Source: UBA6398 sp963644855 (lineage in GTDB: Bacteria; Bacteroidota; Bacteroidia; Bacteroidales; Bacteroidaceae). From it: DNA of 64,000 nt. The notes under the pieces are model-generated. The model was not told where the DNA came from, did not search any database, and saw only the letters and a program-made list of their open reading frames with translations. Position 1 is the first letter of the stretch. Each line of letters begins with the position of its first letter. Below, piece by piece: positions 42,095 through 49,991 of the stretch. Both the position numbers and the translations under genes were made by a program. The stretch covers positions 89,153-153,152 of the forward strand of contig CAVIQL010000001.1 of assembly GCA_963644855.1 (NCBI GenBank), in the 5' to 3' direction.

Positions 42095-43063
42095 TCAAAA
42101 ATCCAATGTGGCAGCCATTCCAATGCTTTTTTCGCCGCACAGTGTGGGAGTGATGTTGATTGCCGTTTGTTTGTTGTAACTTGTAGTGGGGAATATCTTA
42201 GGATACAGCCAATAGGCGAGCTTTGTGCTTAGTATTCCGAAGCCTGCGCCGGCAATGACATCGCTAAACCAATGGCGGTTGTTGTACATGCGCATAAATC
42301 CGGTGCCTGCTGCCACAACGTATCCCGTATATGCTATCAATGGCGACTGATTGTGGTATTCCTGCCATAGCATTTCGGCTCCAGCAAAAGCCATGGTGGT
42401 ATGTCCCGAAGGGAAAGAATTGCGTTTGCTATGGTCGGGGCGTTCTGTACGTATGGTATATTTTAATGATTGTACTAATATTTGCGAGATGGCAATTGCC
42501 ATGCCGCCTGCTATGGCGCGTTGTTTGAAGCCATGCTGGGGTTTCACGCCGATTTTCCCCAATGTCAGTGCAGCGGCAAAGGGCAGAAATTGTGTGTAGT
42601 CGTCTATGCCGATTTTTTTGTGGGAACTTTCTATCATTTCGTTCCTTATATTTATGTTCAGCTTTGCAAACCAATCATTTTCGTTCCCCCAAATTCCCAC
42701 GGCAATGAGTGTGCTGGGAATAATGAGGCTTGTTGGACGTAGGTTTCCCCAAAAATAGTGTGTAGAAACCGACAGATTGTTGTTGTGGTTGAGTTTGCGG
42801 ACGTTGATTATTGGTGATTTTTCGTGAAAGTTGGGCGTTATGAATTTGTCTGCGGTTGTTTTTTTGAGGGAGTTCGACGTGGGAGTTTGCAAAACGGTTT
42901 TTGTTGTGTCGTTAACTTGAGAAATTGTATCGTGAGGCAGTATTTCCTGTGCGTTGAGCGTGAGCGAAACCAAAGGAAACAGTATTGCGATTGCCGCTTT
43001 TGCGCAAAACTTTTTGGAAAGGCTGAATTGTGGCATTGTTGTATGGTTTGTTGGTTGTTTCAT
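42095..43063 (-). CDS. Exported PAP2-family phosphatase
   Basis: About 322 aa from the Met at 43063 (the Met at 43036 is an alternative). After a signal peptide ending LNAQ there is a spacer of about 75 residues and then a type-2 phosphatidic acid phosphatase domain with three motifs: KYTIRTERPDHSKRNSF (KxxxxxxRP), PSGHTTMA (PSGH) and RMYNNRHWFSDVIAG (a variant of SRxxxxxHxxxD). Such enzymes act on lipid phosphates such as undecaprenyl pyrophosphate or on lipid A. Located 45 nt after the response-regulator start on the same strand, but the regulator has its own promoter. Confidence 0.85.
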   Translation of the reverse strand: MKQPTNHTTMPQFSLSKKFCAKAAIAILFPLVSLTLNAQEILPHDTISQVNDTTKTVLQTPTSNSLKKTTADKFITPNFHEKSPIINVRKLNHNNNLSVSTHYFWGNLRPTSLIIPSTLIAVGIWGNENDWFAKLNINIRNEMIESSHKKIGIDDYTQFLPFAAALTLGKIGVKPQHGFKQRAIAGGMAIAISQILVQSLKYTIRTERPDHSKRNSFPSGHTTMAFAGAEMLWQEYHNQSPLIAYTGYVVAAGTGFMRMYNNRHWFSDVIAGAGFGILSTKLAYWLYPKIFPTTSYNKQTAINITPTLCGEKSIGMAATLDF

Positions 43064-43133
43064 GCCGCAAAAATAGAATGTGTTTTTGGAGAAATTTTGT
43101 AGTATAGCAGTTCTGTTTTGAAAAGTTAGGGAC

Positions 43134-43229
43134 TCGTAAAAATTATATCGTACATTGTTGAAACGAGGTCCGATGTAATTTAAATTCCAAGGCATCTAAT
43201 TTAAATTAGATGCCTTGGAATTTTACCGA
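43134..43229. repeat. P21 phased palindromic element, copy 11 (4 units, long hairpin)
   Basis: Register centres at 43150, 43171, 43192 and 43213. Units 3 and 4 form a perfect 42-bp palindrome at 43182-43223, built on CATCTAATTTAAATTAGATG but with outer arms CCAAGG/CCTTGG instead of the CTAATG/CATTAG arms of the copy at 16081-16160. Ends are TCGTAAAAA and TTTTACCGA. Confidence 0.88.
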
Positions 43230-43300
43230 AACACGCATGCCGCGTAAAAAAATAAGTGTTAGTGAATTAATAAAACGAATTTTCGCCGGAAAATGGCAAT

Positions 43301-43332
43301 AAAAAAGCATGCGAAACAAGGTGTCGCATGCT
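43301..43332 (-). terminator. Intrinsic terminator of the aquaporin gene
   Basis: AGCATGCGA pairs with TCGCATGCT; on the minus strand it is followed by TTTTTATT. Confidence 0.85.
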
Positions 43333-43355
43333 CTTAAAAGTGAATGTTCTAAAAA

Positions 43356-44033
43356 TCAAGCCTGTTTAGCCGGCTCGATAACCTTCCAAATCAGCGCGGC
43401 AAGCGCACCGCCGCAAAGAGGAGCTACTATGAATACCCAAAGATCGGAAAGAGCTTTCCCACCTTCAAACAATGCGGGACCAATGCTGCGTGCAGGATTT
43501 ACCGAAGTGCCTGTGTAGTGGATACCAACAAGATGTATCAGAATTAGAGAGAGACCTATTGCAAGTCCGGCAAAGTTGTTGGTTGCGCCATTAGTCTTTG
43601 ACGTAGCTCCAAGCACAACGAGCACAAACAAGCAGGTAAGCACCAATTCTACAACAAAGCCATTAGTCTGGGAAACGCTGCACGCATTTGCACCAGTGGT
43701 TGTGCCGCTAGCAAAGTCGGGAGCCGTAGCAACTATTCCCGCAAGCACTGCCCCCGCCAACAAACCTCCGATTACTTGGAAGAGCATGTACATTCCACAA
43801 TCTTTGGCGGTCATTCTCCCACTTAGGAATACGCCGAGAGTAATAGCTGGATTGATGTGGCAACCCGAGATGCCGCCTATGGTATAAGCCATGGCAACCA
43901 CCGAAAGACCGAAAGCAAATGCCGTGCCTACCACAGAAGCGGTGTCGCTACCGCAATTGAGACTTACAGCTGCCGCGCAGCCAAGAAATGTAAGGACAAA
44001 TGTGCCTACAAGTTCTGCTAAATACTTTTTCAT
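43356..44033 (-). CDS. aqpZ: Aquaporin Z-like water channel (MIP family)
   Basis: A 225-aa inner-membrane channel with six helices and the two NPA half-helices: GCHINPAITLG (Asn61-Ala63) and GTSVNPARSIGPA (Asn179-Ala181, followed by the selectivity-filter Arg182). His172 (IHYTGTSVNPAR) is at the aromatic/Arg filter position typical of water-selective AqpZ rather than glycerol facilitators. Length is standard. Monocistronic; terminator at 43301-43332. Confidence 0.92.
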   Translation of the reverse strand: MKKYLAELVGTFVLTFLGCAAAVSLNCGSDTASVVGTAFAFGLSVVAMAYTIGGISGCHINPAITLGVFLSGRMTAKDCGMYMLFQVIGGLLAGAVLAGIVATAPDFASGTTTGANACSVSQTNGFVVELVLTCLFVLVVLGATSKTNGATNNFAGLAIGLSLILIHLVGIHYTGTSVNPARSIGPALFEGGKALSDLWVFIVAPLCGGALAALIWKVIEPAKQA

Positions 44034-44125
44034 ATCAAAATTTGTTTTTAGGTTGTTGATTGTCTGATGATTTTATAACGTTGCCATTGCTTTTGTATTG
44101 TAGAGAAAACGCGGAAAATGCTATT

Positions 44126-44983
44126 TCAATGTTCCAAAATAGCGTCAACGCACTTTTCCATAAGCCATTTAGGAGTGGAGGTCGCTCCGCAAATGCCCAC
44201 ACTCGAGGCATTTTCAAACCAAGTGTAGTCTATTTCGTCGGGAAGTTCTATGCAATGCGAACGCGGATTGACCTTGCGGCACGCTTCGTATAAAACGTGT
44301 CCGTTTGAACTCTTCTTGCCACATACAAACAGCACCACGTCATGACGAGAAGCAAAACGGGTAACCTCGGGTAGGCGATTGGCAACCTGGCGACAAATAG
44401 TGTCGTGCCATTCAAACGTTGCCGGAGAAACCACGCGCGCTTTGATGTAATCAACTATGGCACGAAAATCTTCGAGAGCCCGTGTGGTTTGGGAATAAAG
44501 GCGAATAGAACGCGTGAAGTCCAATTTTGCAGCATCGTCAACGTTTTCAATCACAATAGCGTTGCCTTCGGTTTGCCCCACAAGCCCTAACACTTCGGCA
44601 TGACCGCGCTTTCCGAAAATTACAATCTGCACGTCATCGCCATCAGCGTATTCGTGCGCAATGCGTTGCTGCAAACGCAAAACCACAGGGCATGTAGCAT
44701 CAACGATTTCTATGTTGTTTTCTTTCGCGATATGATATGTTTGCGGTGGTTCGCCATGAGCGCGGAGCAATACACGGGCATTTTTCAAAGATTTCAGTTC
44801 GTCGTGCCCGATAGTCTGCATACCGAGTTTCGCAAGTCGGTCGCATTCCATTCCGTTGTGCACAATGTCGCCAAGACAATAGAACCTTTCGCCTGAAGAA
44901 AGCTTCTCCTGCGCCAATTCTATGGCTCGCGTTACGCCAAAACAAAACCCCGAACCATTATCAATCTCTACATTTATTTTCAT
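44126..44983 (-). CDS. ispH: 4-hydroxy-3-methylbut-2-enyl diphosphate reductase
   Basis: A 285-aa iron-sulfur enzyme of the last MEP-pathway step, making IPP and DMAPP. Start 44983 (MKINVEIDNGSGFCFGV) overlaps the cmk stop by 4 nt. Cluster ligands: Cys14 in GFCFGV, Cys98 in VDATCPVV, and the Cys of WHDTICRQ (about residue 190). The active-site loop RAHGEPP is at about 74-80. Conserved with cmk and porQ as one unit. Confidence 0.92.
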   Translation of the reverse strand: MKINVEIDNGSGFCFGVTRAIELAQEKLSSGERFYCLGDIVHNGMECDRLAKLGMQTIGHDELKSLKNARVLLRAHGEPPQTYHIAKENNIEIVDATCPVVLRLQQRIAHEYADGDDVQIVIFGKRGHAEVLGLVGQTEGNAIVIENVDDAAKLDFTRSIRLYSQTTRALEDFRAIVDYIKARVVSPATFEWHDTICRQVANRLPEVTRFASRHDVVLFVCGKKSSNGHVLYEACRKVNPRSHCIELPDEIDYTWFENASSVGICGATSTPKWLMEKCVDAILEH

Positions 44984-45666
44984 TCCGTAGCCTGTCTGAA
45001 ATGCTCGAGCAACCATTCGTCCTGTTCGGCAATAGAGAGCGTGGAATTGTCGAGGACAATTGCATCATTAGCCTTTACAAGCGGTGAAACTTCGCGATGG
45101 GTGTCGATATAGTCGCGTTGTTTTACGTTTTGAAGTATCTCGTTGAAATCTACTTTGTCGCCTTTCTTAATAAGTTCGTCATAGCGTCGCTGTGCTCTGA
45201 CTTCGGGCGAAGCAGTTACGAATATCTTTAATTCTGCATTGGGAAAAACTGTGCTGCCAATATCGCGTCCGTCCATCACTATGCCTTTTGTTATTCCCAT
45301 CTCACGTTGTTGTGTGGTTAAAGCCTCGCGTACAAAAGGAATTGCAGCCACTTGGCTCACGTTTTGCGAAACATCGAGCGAACGAATCTTGTCTTCAACA
45401 TTCCGTCCATTGAGATGTGTTACGATTCCACCTGTCTCTGGATTTATGGTAAACGATATTTTTATTTCGGGAATATGCTTTTCGAGTGAAGAATAATCGA
45501 TGCCGTCTTTGCTAATAAGGTTGTTTTCCAAACAAAACAATGTTATGGCACGATACATAGCCCCTGTGTCAATATATATATACCCTATTTTTTTTGCAAG
45601 CGCGCGAGCCATCGTACTTTTACCGCACGAGGAATAACCGTCGATGGCTATGATGATTTTTTTCAT
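44980..45666 (-). CDS. cmk: Cytidylate kinase
   Basis: A 228-aa nucleoside monophosphate kinase that phosphorylates CMP and dCMP. P-loop GYSSCGKST at residues 10-18, the CMP-site IDTGAMYRA (about 34-42), and GRDIGSTVFPNAELKIFVTAS with the Arg-Asp of the nucleotide site. The ATG at 45666 is preferred over the TTG two codons earlier. It lies 52 nt after porQ and overlaps ispH. Confidence 0.93.
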   Translation of the reverse strand: MKKIIIAIDGYSSCGKSTMARALAKKIGYIYIDTGAMYRAITLFCLENNLISKDGIDYSSLEKHIPEIKISFTINPETGGIVTHLNGRNVEDKIRSLDVSQNVSQVAAIPFVREALTTQQREMGITKGIVMDGRDIGSTVFPNAELKIFVTASPEVRAQRRYDELIKKGDKVDFNEILQNVKQRDYIDTHREVSPLVKANDAIVLDNSTLSIAEQDEWLLEHFRQATE

Positions 45667-45718
45667 GTTCAAAATTATAGTAAACGCCCGAAGCCTTGAG
45701 ACTACGAGCGTACAATTG

Positions 45719-46696
45719 TTAAAGATTATATGATACGTTGGCGAGGAAAGAGGAAGCAGCTACATGATAACGGGCATAGCTTAAACCAAGTTTGAATTTG
45801 TTGAGTTTCAAACCGCCTCCGATCGAAAAACCAGCCAAATGTCCCGAACCGGCAGCCTTAAGCTCGTAAGCACGACGGGCATTGTAACCAATCGCAAGGT
45901 AAATATTTTCGGTAGGTATGACATCAACGCCGGCAACGAAGTGATTGAACAAAATACGTCCGAAAGAATTTTTCTTTCCGTCCTCATTGTAATAATAATC
46001 GCTACTCCAACGCGTGAGATCAATCATTGTAAGCGAAAATCTGACGGGTGCATGTTCCATACTTTTAGTTATACCAATGTCAAGGTCGAATGGTAGATGT
46101 TCGCTTTTGTTATCAAATTTTTTGAGTTGCGCTCCCACGTTGCGCATTGCCACACCAAATGAAAAATCTTTGTCTTCGTTGAAATAATTTAGTCCGACAT
46201 CAACCGCAACAGCACAGGCAGAATATTCTGCGTATTTGGAATAGATGAAACGCATTGTGGCACCGCCGACCCAAGAATTGGAAAGAGCATAACTATATTG
46301 GGCACCGATGCTAAAATCTTTGGCGGAAACGTTACCGGTAACTTGTCCTATTTCATCTGTACGGTCAATATCACCATAGTTAAGGTAGTTGGCGTTAAAA
46401 CCAAGCGTATGTCTTTCTCCTACAGTGGTTACGTAAGATGCCGAAGCTACTGTAGAACCTTTAAGATAAGACATATAATTTAGGTTTATGGTGTTTTTGC
46501 TTACCGAGGCAAGCAGTGCAGGATTGGTAAAAGCCAAAGTGGGATCGTCGTCCACTACAGAAACGTTCATGCCTCCCAATGCAGCCGCATGAGACGAAGT
46601 TGGCAGTTTTAGGAAGTTGAATGTAGATGATTTCTCCTGCCCTTTTGCGCTTAGGGCAAAGAGCAAAATCAATGTTAGCAGCGGGAGTTTTTTCAT
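45719..46696 (-). CDS. porQ: Type IX secretion system protein PorQ
   Basis: A 325-aa outer-membrane beta-barrel of the PorV/PorQ (FadL-like) type. The start at 46696 gives a signal peptide cleaved after AKGQ; upstream extension has no support. The typical N-terminal segment is STFNFLKLPTSSHAAALGGMNVSVVDDDPTLAFTNPA. PorQ works with the attachment complex (PorU, PorV, PorZ) that anchors T9SS cargo on the cell surface. The porQ-cmk-ispH order is a known neighbourhood in Bacteroidota. Its presence fits the T9SS-type C-terminal domains at 7314-7643 and 20083-21513. -7 box TACCTTTG at 46724-46717. Confidence 0.9.
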   Translation of the reverse strand: MKKLPLLTLILLFALSAKGQEKSSTFNFLKLPTSSHAAALGGMNVSVVDDDPTLAFTNPALLASVSKNTINLNYMSYLKGSTVASASYVTTVGERHTLGFNANYLNYGDIDRTDEIGQVTGNVSAKDFSIGAQYSYALSNSWVGGATMRFIYSKYAEYSACAVAVDVGLNYFNEDKDFSFGVAMRNVGAQLKKFDNKSEHLPFDLDIGITKSMEHAPVRFSLTMIDLTRWSSDYYYNEDGKKNSFGRILFNHFVAGVDVIPTENIYLAIGYNARRAYELKAAGSGHLAGFSIGGGLKLNKFKLGLSYARYHVAASSFLANVSYNL

Positions 46697-46716
46697 TAAA
46701 CCTCTAATTTTTGGAA

Positions 46717-46724
46717 CAAAGGTA
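46717..46724 (-). promoter_or_regulatory. -7 box of the porQ-cmk-ispH unit
   Basis: TACCTTTG on the minus strand, 20 nt before the porQ start, a perfect TAnnTTTG match. Confidence 0.5.
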
Positions 46725-46746
46725 CATTTTTCTCGTTTATCTGACT

Positions 46747-46754
46747 TAATTTTG
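46747..46754 (+). promoter_or_regulatory. -7 box of the TonB gene
   Basis: TAATTTTG, 51 nt before the GTG start; the -33 element is weak. Divergent from the porQ box with 22 bp between them. Confidence 0.45.
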
Positions 46755-46805
46755 CATAGGCAAACTATCAGATTTCGCAAGTAGAGCGATTTCGCTATTA
46801 TAAAC

Positions 46806-47615
46806 GTGTTTAATCCGCTTTTATTATCAAAACATTGGTGCAATCTTGTTTTTGAAGGAAGAAACAAGGATTATGGTGCATACCAATTGAGGCGCGACGA
46901 GGGAAGATACCTGCTACGTGCATTGATAATTGTGGTTGGATTTTTTTTGTTGCTTATTCTTTTGCCTTTGGCTATTTTGAAATGGCAGGGATATGTGGCT
47001 GAAAAGAATGCAGACGATGTGATTGCCAATTTCTCTAAGCTTAAGGAACCAGAACTCAAGAAAAATCATGAGTTAAAGGTTGTTGATGTGGCACAAAAGA
47101 TTAATGTGAAAAAAGTAAAGAATGCCATTAAATTTGTGCCGGAGATTTCGCCAGACGAAAAGGTTGAATCGCAATTGATACTTGGCACCGACGAAGTAGG
47201 AACTACCGAAAGTGGGCAAACAGTCGTTTCTGTTCCCGACAGCACGCTTGTTACAGACGCCGATGTGCCGGCAGACGCGCCCGATATATCAACGAAATAT
47301 CCTTCGCCCGTAGAAGTGGTGGAACAAATGCCGCAGTTTCCTGGTGGATTGAAGGCTTTGATGCAATGGCTTACTAAAAATTTGAAGTATCCGCCTCTTT
47401 GCATGCGCGATAATATTCAAGGACGTGTAGAAGTCTCGTTTTATGTTGACAAAAACGGCGACATAAAAGAACCGCAAGTAACGAAAAAAATACACCCCTT
47501 GCTCGATCGTGAAGCTCTTCTTACCGTAAAACGAATGCCTAAGTGGCAACCGGGAAAGGTAAAAGGAAAAGTCAGCATTGTAAGGGTTACCATTCCGATA
47601 GAGTTCTGTTTGTAG
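46806..47615 (+). CDS. tonB: TonB-family energy-transducer protein
   Basis: A 269-aa TonB. It begins with GTG at 46806; no ATG lies in frame nearby, and the N-terminal stretch WCNLVFEGRNKDYGAYQLRR is the standard cytoplasmic start of Bacteroidota TonB proteins. One transmembrane helix (about 40-60), a periplasmic spacer, and the C-terminal TonB domain (about 180-269; FPGGLKALMQWLTKNLKYP and VEVSFYVDKNGDI). It transmits proton-motive force to outer-membrane receptors, for example the one at 13587-15614. Followed 35 nt later by the polyprenyl synthase gene. Confidence 0.9.
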   Translation: MFNPLLLSKHWCNLVFEGRNKDYGAYQLRRDEGRYLLRALIIVVGFFLLLILLPLAILKWQGYVAEKNADDVIANFSKLKEPELKKNHELKVVDVAQKINVKKVKNAIKFVPEISPDEKVESQLILGTDEVGTTESGQTVVSVPDSTLVTDADVPADAPDISTKYPSPVEVVEQMPQFPGGLKALMQWLTKNLKYPPLCMRDNIQGRVEVSFYVDKNGDIKEPQVTKKIHPLLDREALLTVKRMPKWQPGKVKGKVSIVRVTIPIEFCL

Positions 47616-47650
47616 CCGAACTTTTTAAATTACGAAAAAACAATATTCCT

Positions 47651-48631
47651 ATGAAACAAAACACCTCTGCAGATTTTACAAGCCTTGTCAATAAGGCGCT
47701 CGAAAACATAGCATATCCTCAAACTCCCGAAGGACTTTACGAGCCCATTAGTTATGTACTTTCTATGGGAGGTAAGAGATTGCGCCCCGTGTTGTTGCTT
47801 TTGGTGAACGAGATGTTTGGCGGCGAAGTGAACGAAGCTCTCAAAGTGGCGATTGCATTGGAAACCTATCACAACTATACGCTTATGCACGACGATTTAA
47901 TGGACAATGCCGATATGAGACGTGGAAAAATTGTGGTTCATAAGCGATGGAACGAAAATACAGCCATACTTTCGGGCGACACAATGTTGGTGTTGGCTTA
48001 CCAACATCTGTTGGACGCAAAAACAGATAAAATTCACGAGATAGCAGAACTGTTTACCCGAACCGCAATAGAAATAGGCGAGGGGCAGCAATACGACATG
48101 AATTTTGAGAAACGTCTTGATGTGAGCGAAAGCGAGTATATCGAGATGATTCGCCTTAAAACCGGAGTGTTTATTGCCTGCGCTGCAAAGATGGGAGCAA
48201 TTCTTGGCGGAGCTGATAGCACAACTGCGGAAAAATTATACAAACTCGGCGAAACCATAGGGCTTGCTTTTCAGTTGCAAGACGATTATCTCGATGTTTA
48301 TGGCGATACCAAGGTTTTTGGAAAGAAAATTGGCGGCGACATAACGAGCAACAAAAAAACCTATCTGCTTATCAAAGCACTCGAAACGGCACAAGGCGAT
48401 ATGCGTAAGGAGTTGCTGCAATGGATAAACGCCGAAAAATTCGACCGCGACCACAAAGTTGCTGCGGTAACGAAAATCTACAACGCGTTGGGCGTTGACA
48501 AAATGACCCAAAGCGCAATTAATGGATATTTCGAAGAAAGTCGCGCGATTTTCAACGAAATAAATGTTCCAGAAGAGCGCAAACACGAAGTTTGGAAATT
48601 CATTTCCTCGCTCGTCGGACGCAAGAATTAA
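47651..48631 (+). CDS. Trans-polyprenyl diphosphate synthase
   Basis: A 326-aa all-alpha prenyltransferase that builds long isoprenoid chains, probably the menaquinone side chain. First aspartate motif DDLMD (about 82-86) and second LQDDYLDVYGD (about 205-215); GGKRLRP binds IPP. Chain length cannot be told from motifs alone. It stands between tonB and tatD in one direction; the tatD gene starts 5 nt after its stop. Confidence 0.9.
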   Translation: MKQNTSADFTSLVNKALENIAYPQTPEGLYEPISYVLSMGGKRLRPVLLLLVNEMFGGEVNEALKVAIALETYHNYTLMHDDLMDNADMRRGKIVVHKRWNENTAILSGDTMLVLAYQHLLDAKTDKIHEIAELFTRTAIEIGEGQQYDMNFEKRLDVSESEYIEMIRLKTGVFIACAAKMGAILGGADSTTAEKLYKLGETIGLAFQLQDDYLDVYGDTKVFGKKIGGDITSNKKTYLLIKALETAQGDMRKELLQWINAEKFDRDHKVAAVTKIYNALGVDKMTQSAINGYFEESRAIFNEINVPEERKHEVWKFISSLVGRKN

Positions 48632-48636
48632 TCCGT

Positions 48637-49422
48637 ATGACGTTTATCGATACCCATTCCCACATCTACGGCGAAGAATTTGCCGAAGATCGCGACGCAG
48701 TAGTAGAACGTGCCGTAAACGCAGGCGCTGAAAAAATTTTTCTGCCCAACGAAAACGCAGAAACACTCGATGCCGTTTTGTCTCTCTGCAACAAATACCC
48801 CACAGTGTGCCACCCTATGATAGGACTTCACCCGGAAGAAATAAAAGAGAACTATCTCGCGGTGCTCAACAGCATGAAAAGGCAACTCGAAGTGCCCAAT
48901 CCTTTCATCGCAATAGGCGAAGTGGGAATCGACTACCATTTTCAGGACGACAACAAGGCACAACAAATCGATGCGTTCCGCATACAAGCAGAATGGGCTG
49001 CGCATTACAAACTTCCACTAATGATACATTCGCGCGATTCAATAGACGATGTAATTGCCACACTTGATAATTGCAACGGAAAATCGCTAAACGGAGTATT
49101 CCACTGCTTTTCCGGCACCCAAGAAGACGCAGCCCGCTTTTTGGAATTCCCGAATTTTTATCTTGGAATAGGCGGAATCGTAACATTCAAGCGTTCCACA
49201 CTCCCCGAAGTACTTAGAAACGTTGTGCCATTGAAAAGAATCGTACTCGAAACCGATTGTCCATTCATGGCCCCGGTTCCCATGCGAGGCAAACGCAACG
49301 AAAGCGCATTCATACCCTATATAGTTGAGAAAATATCCGACATTTTTCAAACAACACCCGATGAAGTTTGCCGGATAACAAGCGAAAATGCAAAAAAACT
49401 ATTTCCCAAAGCTTGGCAATAA
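48637..49422 (+). CDS. tatD: TatD-family metal-dependent DNase/hydrolase
   Basis: A 261-aa TIM-barrel hydrolase. The start at 48637 gives MTFIDTHSHIYGEEF with the metal-binding HxH motif. Glu in GEVGIDYH (about 104-111), His in LPLMIHSRDS, HCFSG, and Asp in ETDCPFMAP complete the active site. TatD proteins are 3'-5' exonucleases or deoxyribonucleases with repair roles. Translationally close to the polyprenyl synthase gene (5 nt). Confidence 0.92.
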   Translation: MTFIDTHSHIYGEEFAEDRDAVVERAVNAGAEKIFLPNENAETLDAVLSLCNKYPTVCHPMIGLHPEEIKENYLAVLNSMKRQLEVPNPFIAIGEVGIDYHFQDDNKAQQIDAFRIQAEWAAHYKLPLMIHSRDSIDDVIATLDNCNGKSLNGVFHCFSGTQEDAARFLEFPNFYLGIGGIVTFKRSTLPEVLRNVVPLKRIVLETDCPFMAPVPMRGKRNESAFIPYIVEKISDIFQTTPDEVCRITSENAKKLFPKAWQ

Positions 49423-49465
49423 GTATTTCTTCTCGTAAAAACCGGTCTGTTTCGAAATAAAATCA

Positions 49466-49473
49466 TAACTTTG
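49466..49473 (+). promoter_or_regulatory. -7 box of tRNA-Ser
   Basis: TAACTTTG, a perfect TAnnTTTG match, about 60 nt before the tRNA. No clear -33 element. Confidence 0.4.
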
Positions 49474-49532
49474 CGCCCAGTTTGAAACAAACACCGCGAG
49501 TTTTGGCTTAAAACCAAATTGGTCCTTACTAA

Positions 49533-49620
49533 GGAAAGATGCTCGAGTGGTTGAAGAGGCACGCCTGGAAAGCGTGTAAACGCCTAAAGCGTTTCGGGGG
49601 TTCGAATCCCCCTCTTTCCG
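49533..49620 (+). tRNA. tRNA-Ser (anticodon GGA)
   Basis: An 88-nt class II tRNA with a long variable arm, as expected for serine. Acceptor stem GGAAAGA/TCTTTCC, anticodon stem CACGC/GCGTG with loop CTGGAAA (anticodon GGA), and T-arm GGGGG/CCCCC around TTCGAAT. CCA is not encoded (the genome reads G-CAAA). Confidence 0.97.
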
Positions 49621-49623
49621 CAA

Positions 49624-49666
49624 AACAAATAGGCAGGAGAAATTTTCCTGCCTATTTGTTTTTTGT
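49624..49666 (+). terminator. Intrinsic terminator after tRNA-Ser
   Basis: AACAAATAGGCAGGA pairs with TCCTGCCTATTTGTT, followed by T-rich sequence. Confidence 0.9.
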
Positions 49667-49720
49667 TTTATCACGTAAATTGTAAAACACTGATATACAA
49701 TAATTTTATATATTGTCAAA

Positions 49721-49757
49721 TATTGCCGAAATAATATCGGACATTGTTTTTACGAGA
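49721..49757. repeat. P21 element, copy 12 (single unit)
   Basis: One good core, AATATCGGACATT, centred at 49739, with right end TTTTTACGAGA. The left end is decayed. Located between the tRNA-Ser terminator and the left direct repeat of the island. Confidence 0.7.
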
Positions 49758-49802
49758 TGCCTTGTTGTTTTTTACGCTGTCTGATTATGACAAGAAAAGT
49801 AG

Positions 49803-49825
49803 GGGTATTGTCTTTTCAAAATGTA
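49803..49825 (+). repeat. Left 23-bp direct repeat bordering the DUF262 island
   Basis: Starts GGGTATTGTCTTTTCAAAAT. It matches 52602-52624 at 22 of 23 positions in the same orientation. A shared TTATGACA occurs a short way upstream of both copies. Confidence 0.75.
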
Positions 49826-49991
49826 AAATAGTCAAAAGATAACCCCAAGTGAATTTTATTATAAAAAGGCATTGTGTTTTTGTAAATATGATTAAATTAG
49901 CCAATTCAATATAGTCATCGCATACAAAACGGAAAGAAGGAAATTCTTTCATTAAAACACTTAGCGATGTATAATTTTAAATGGCAAGAAA

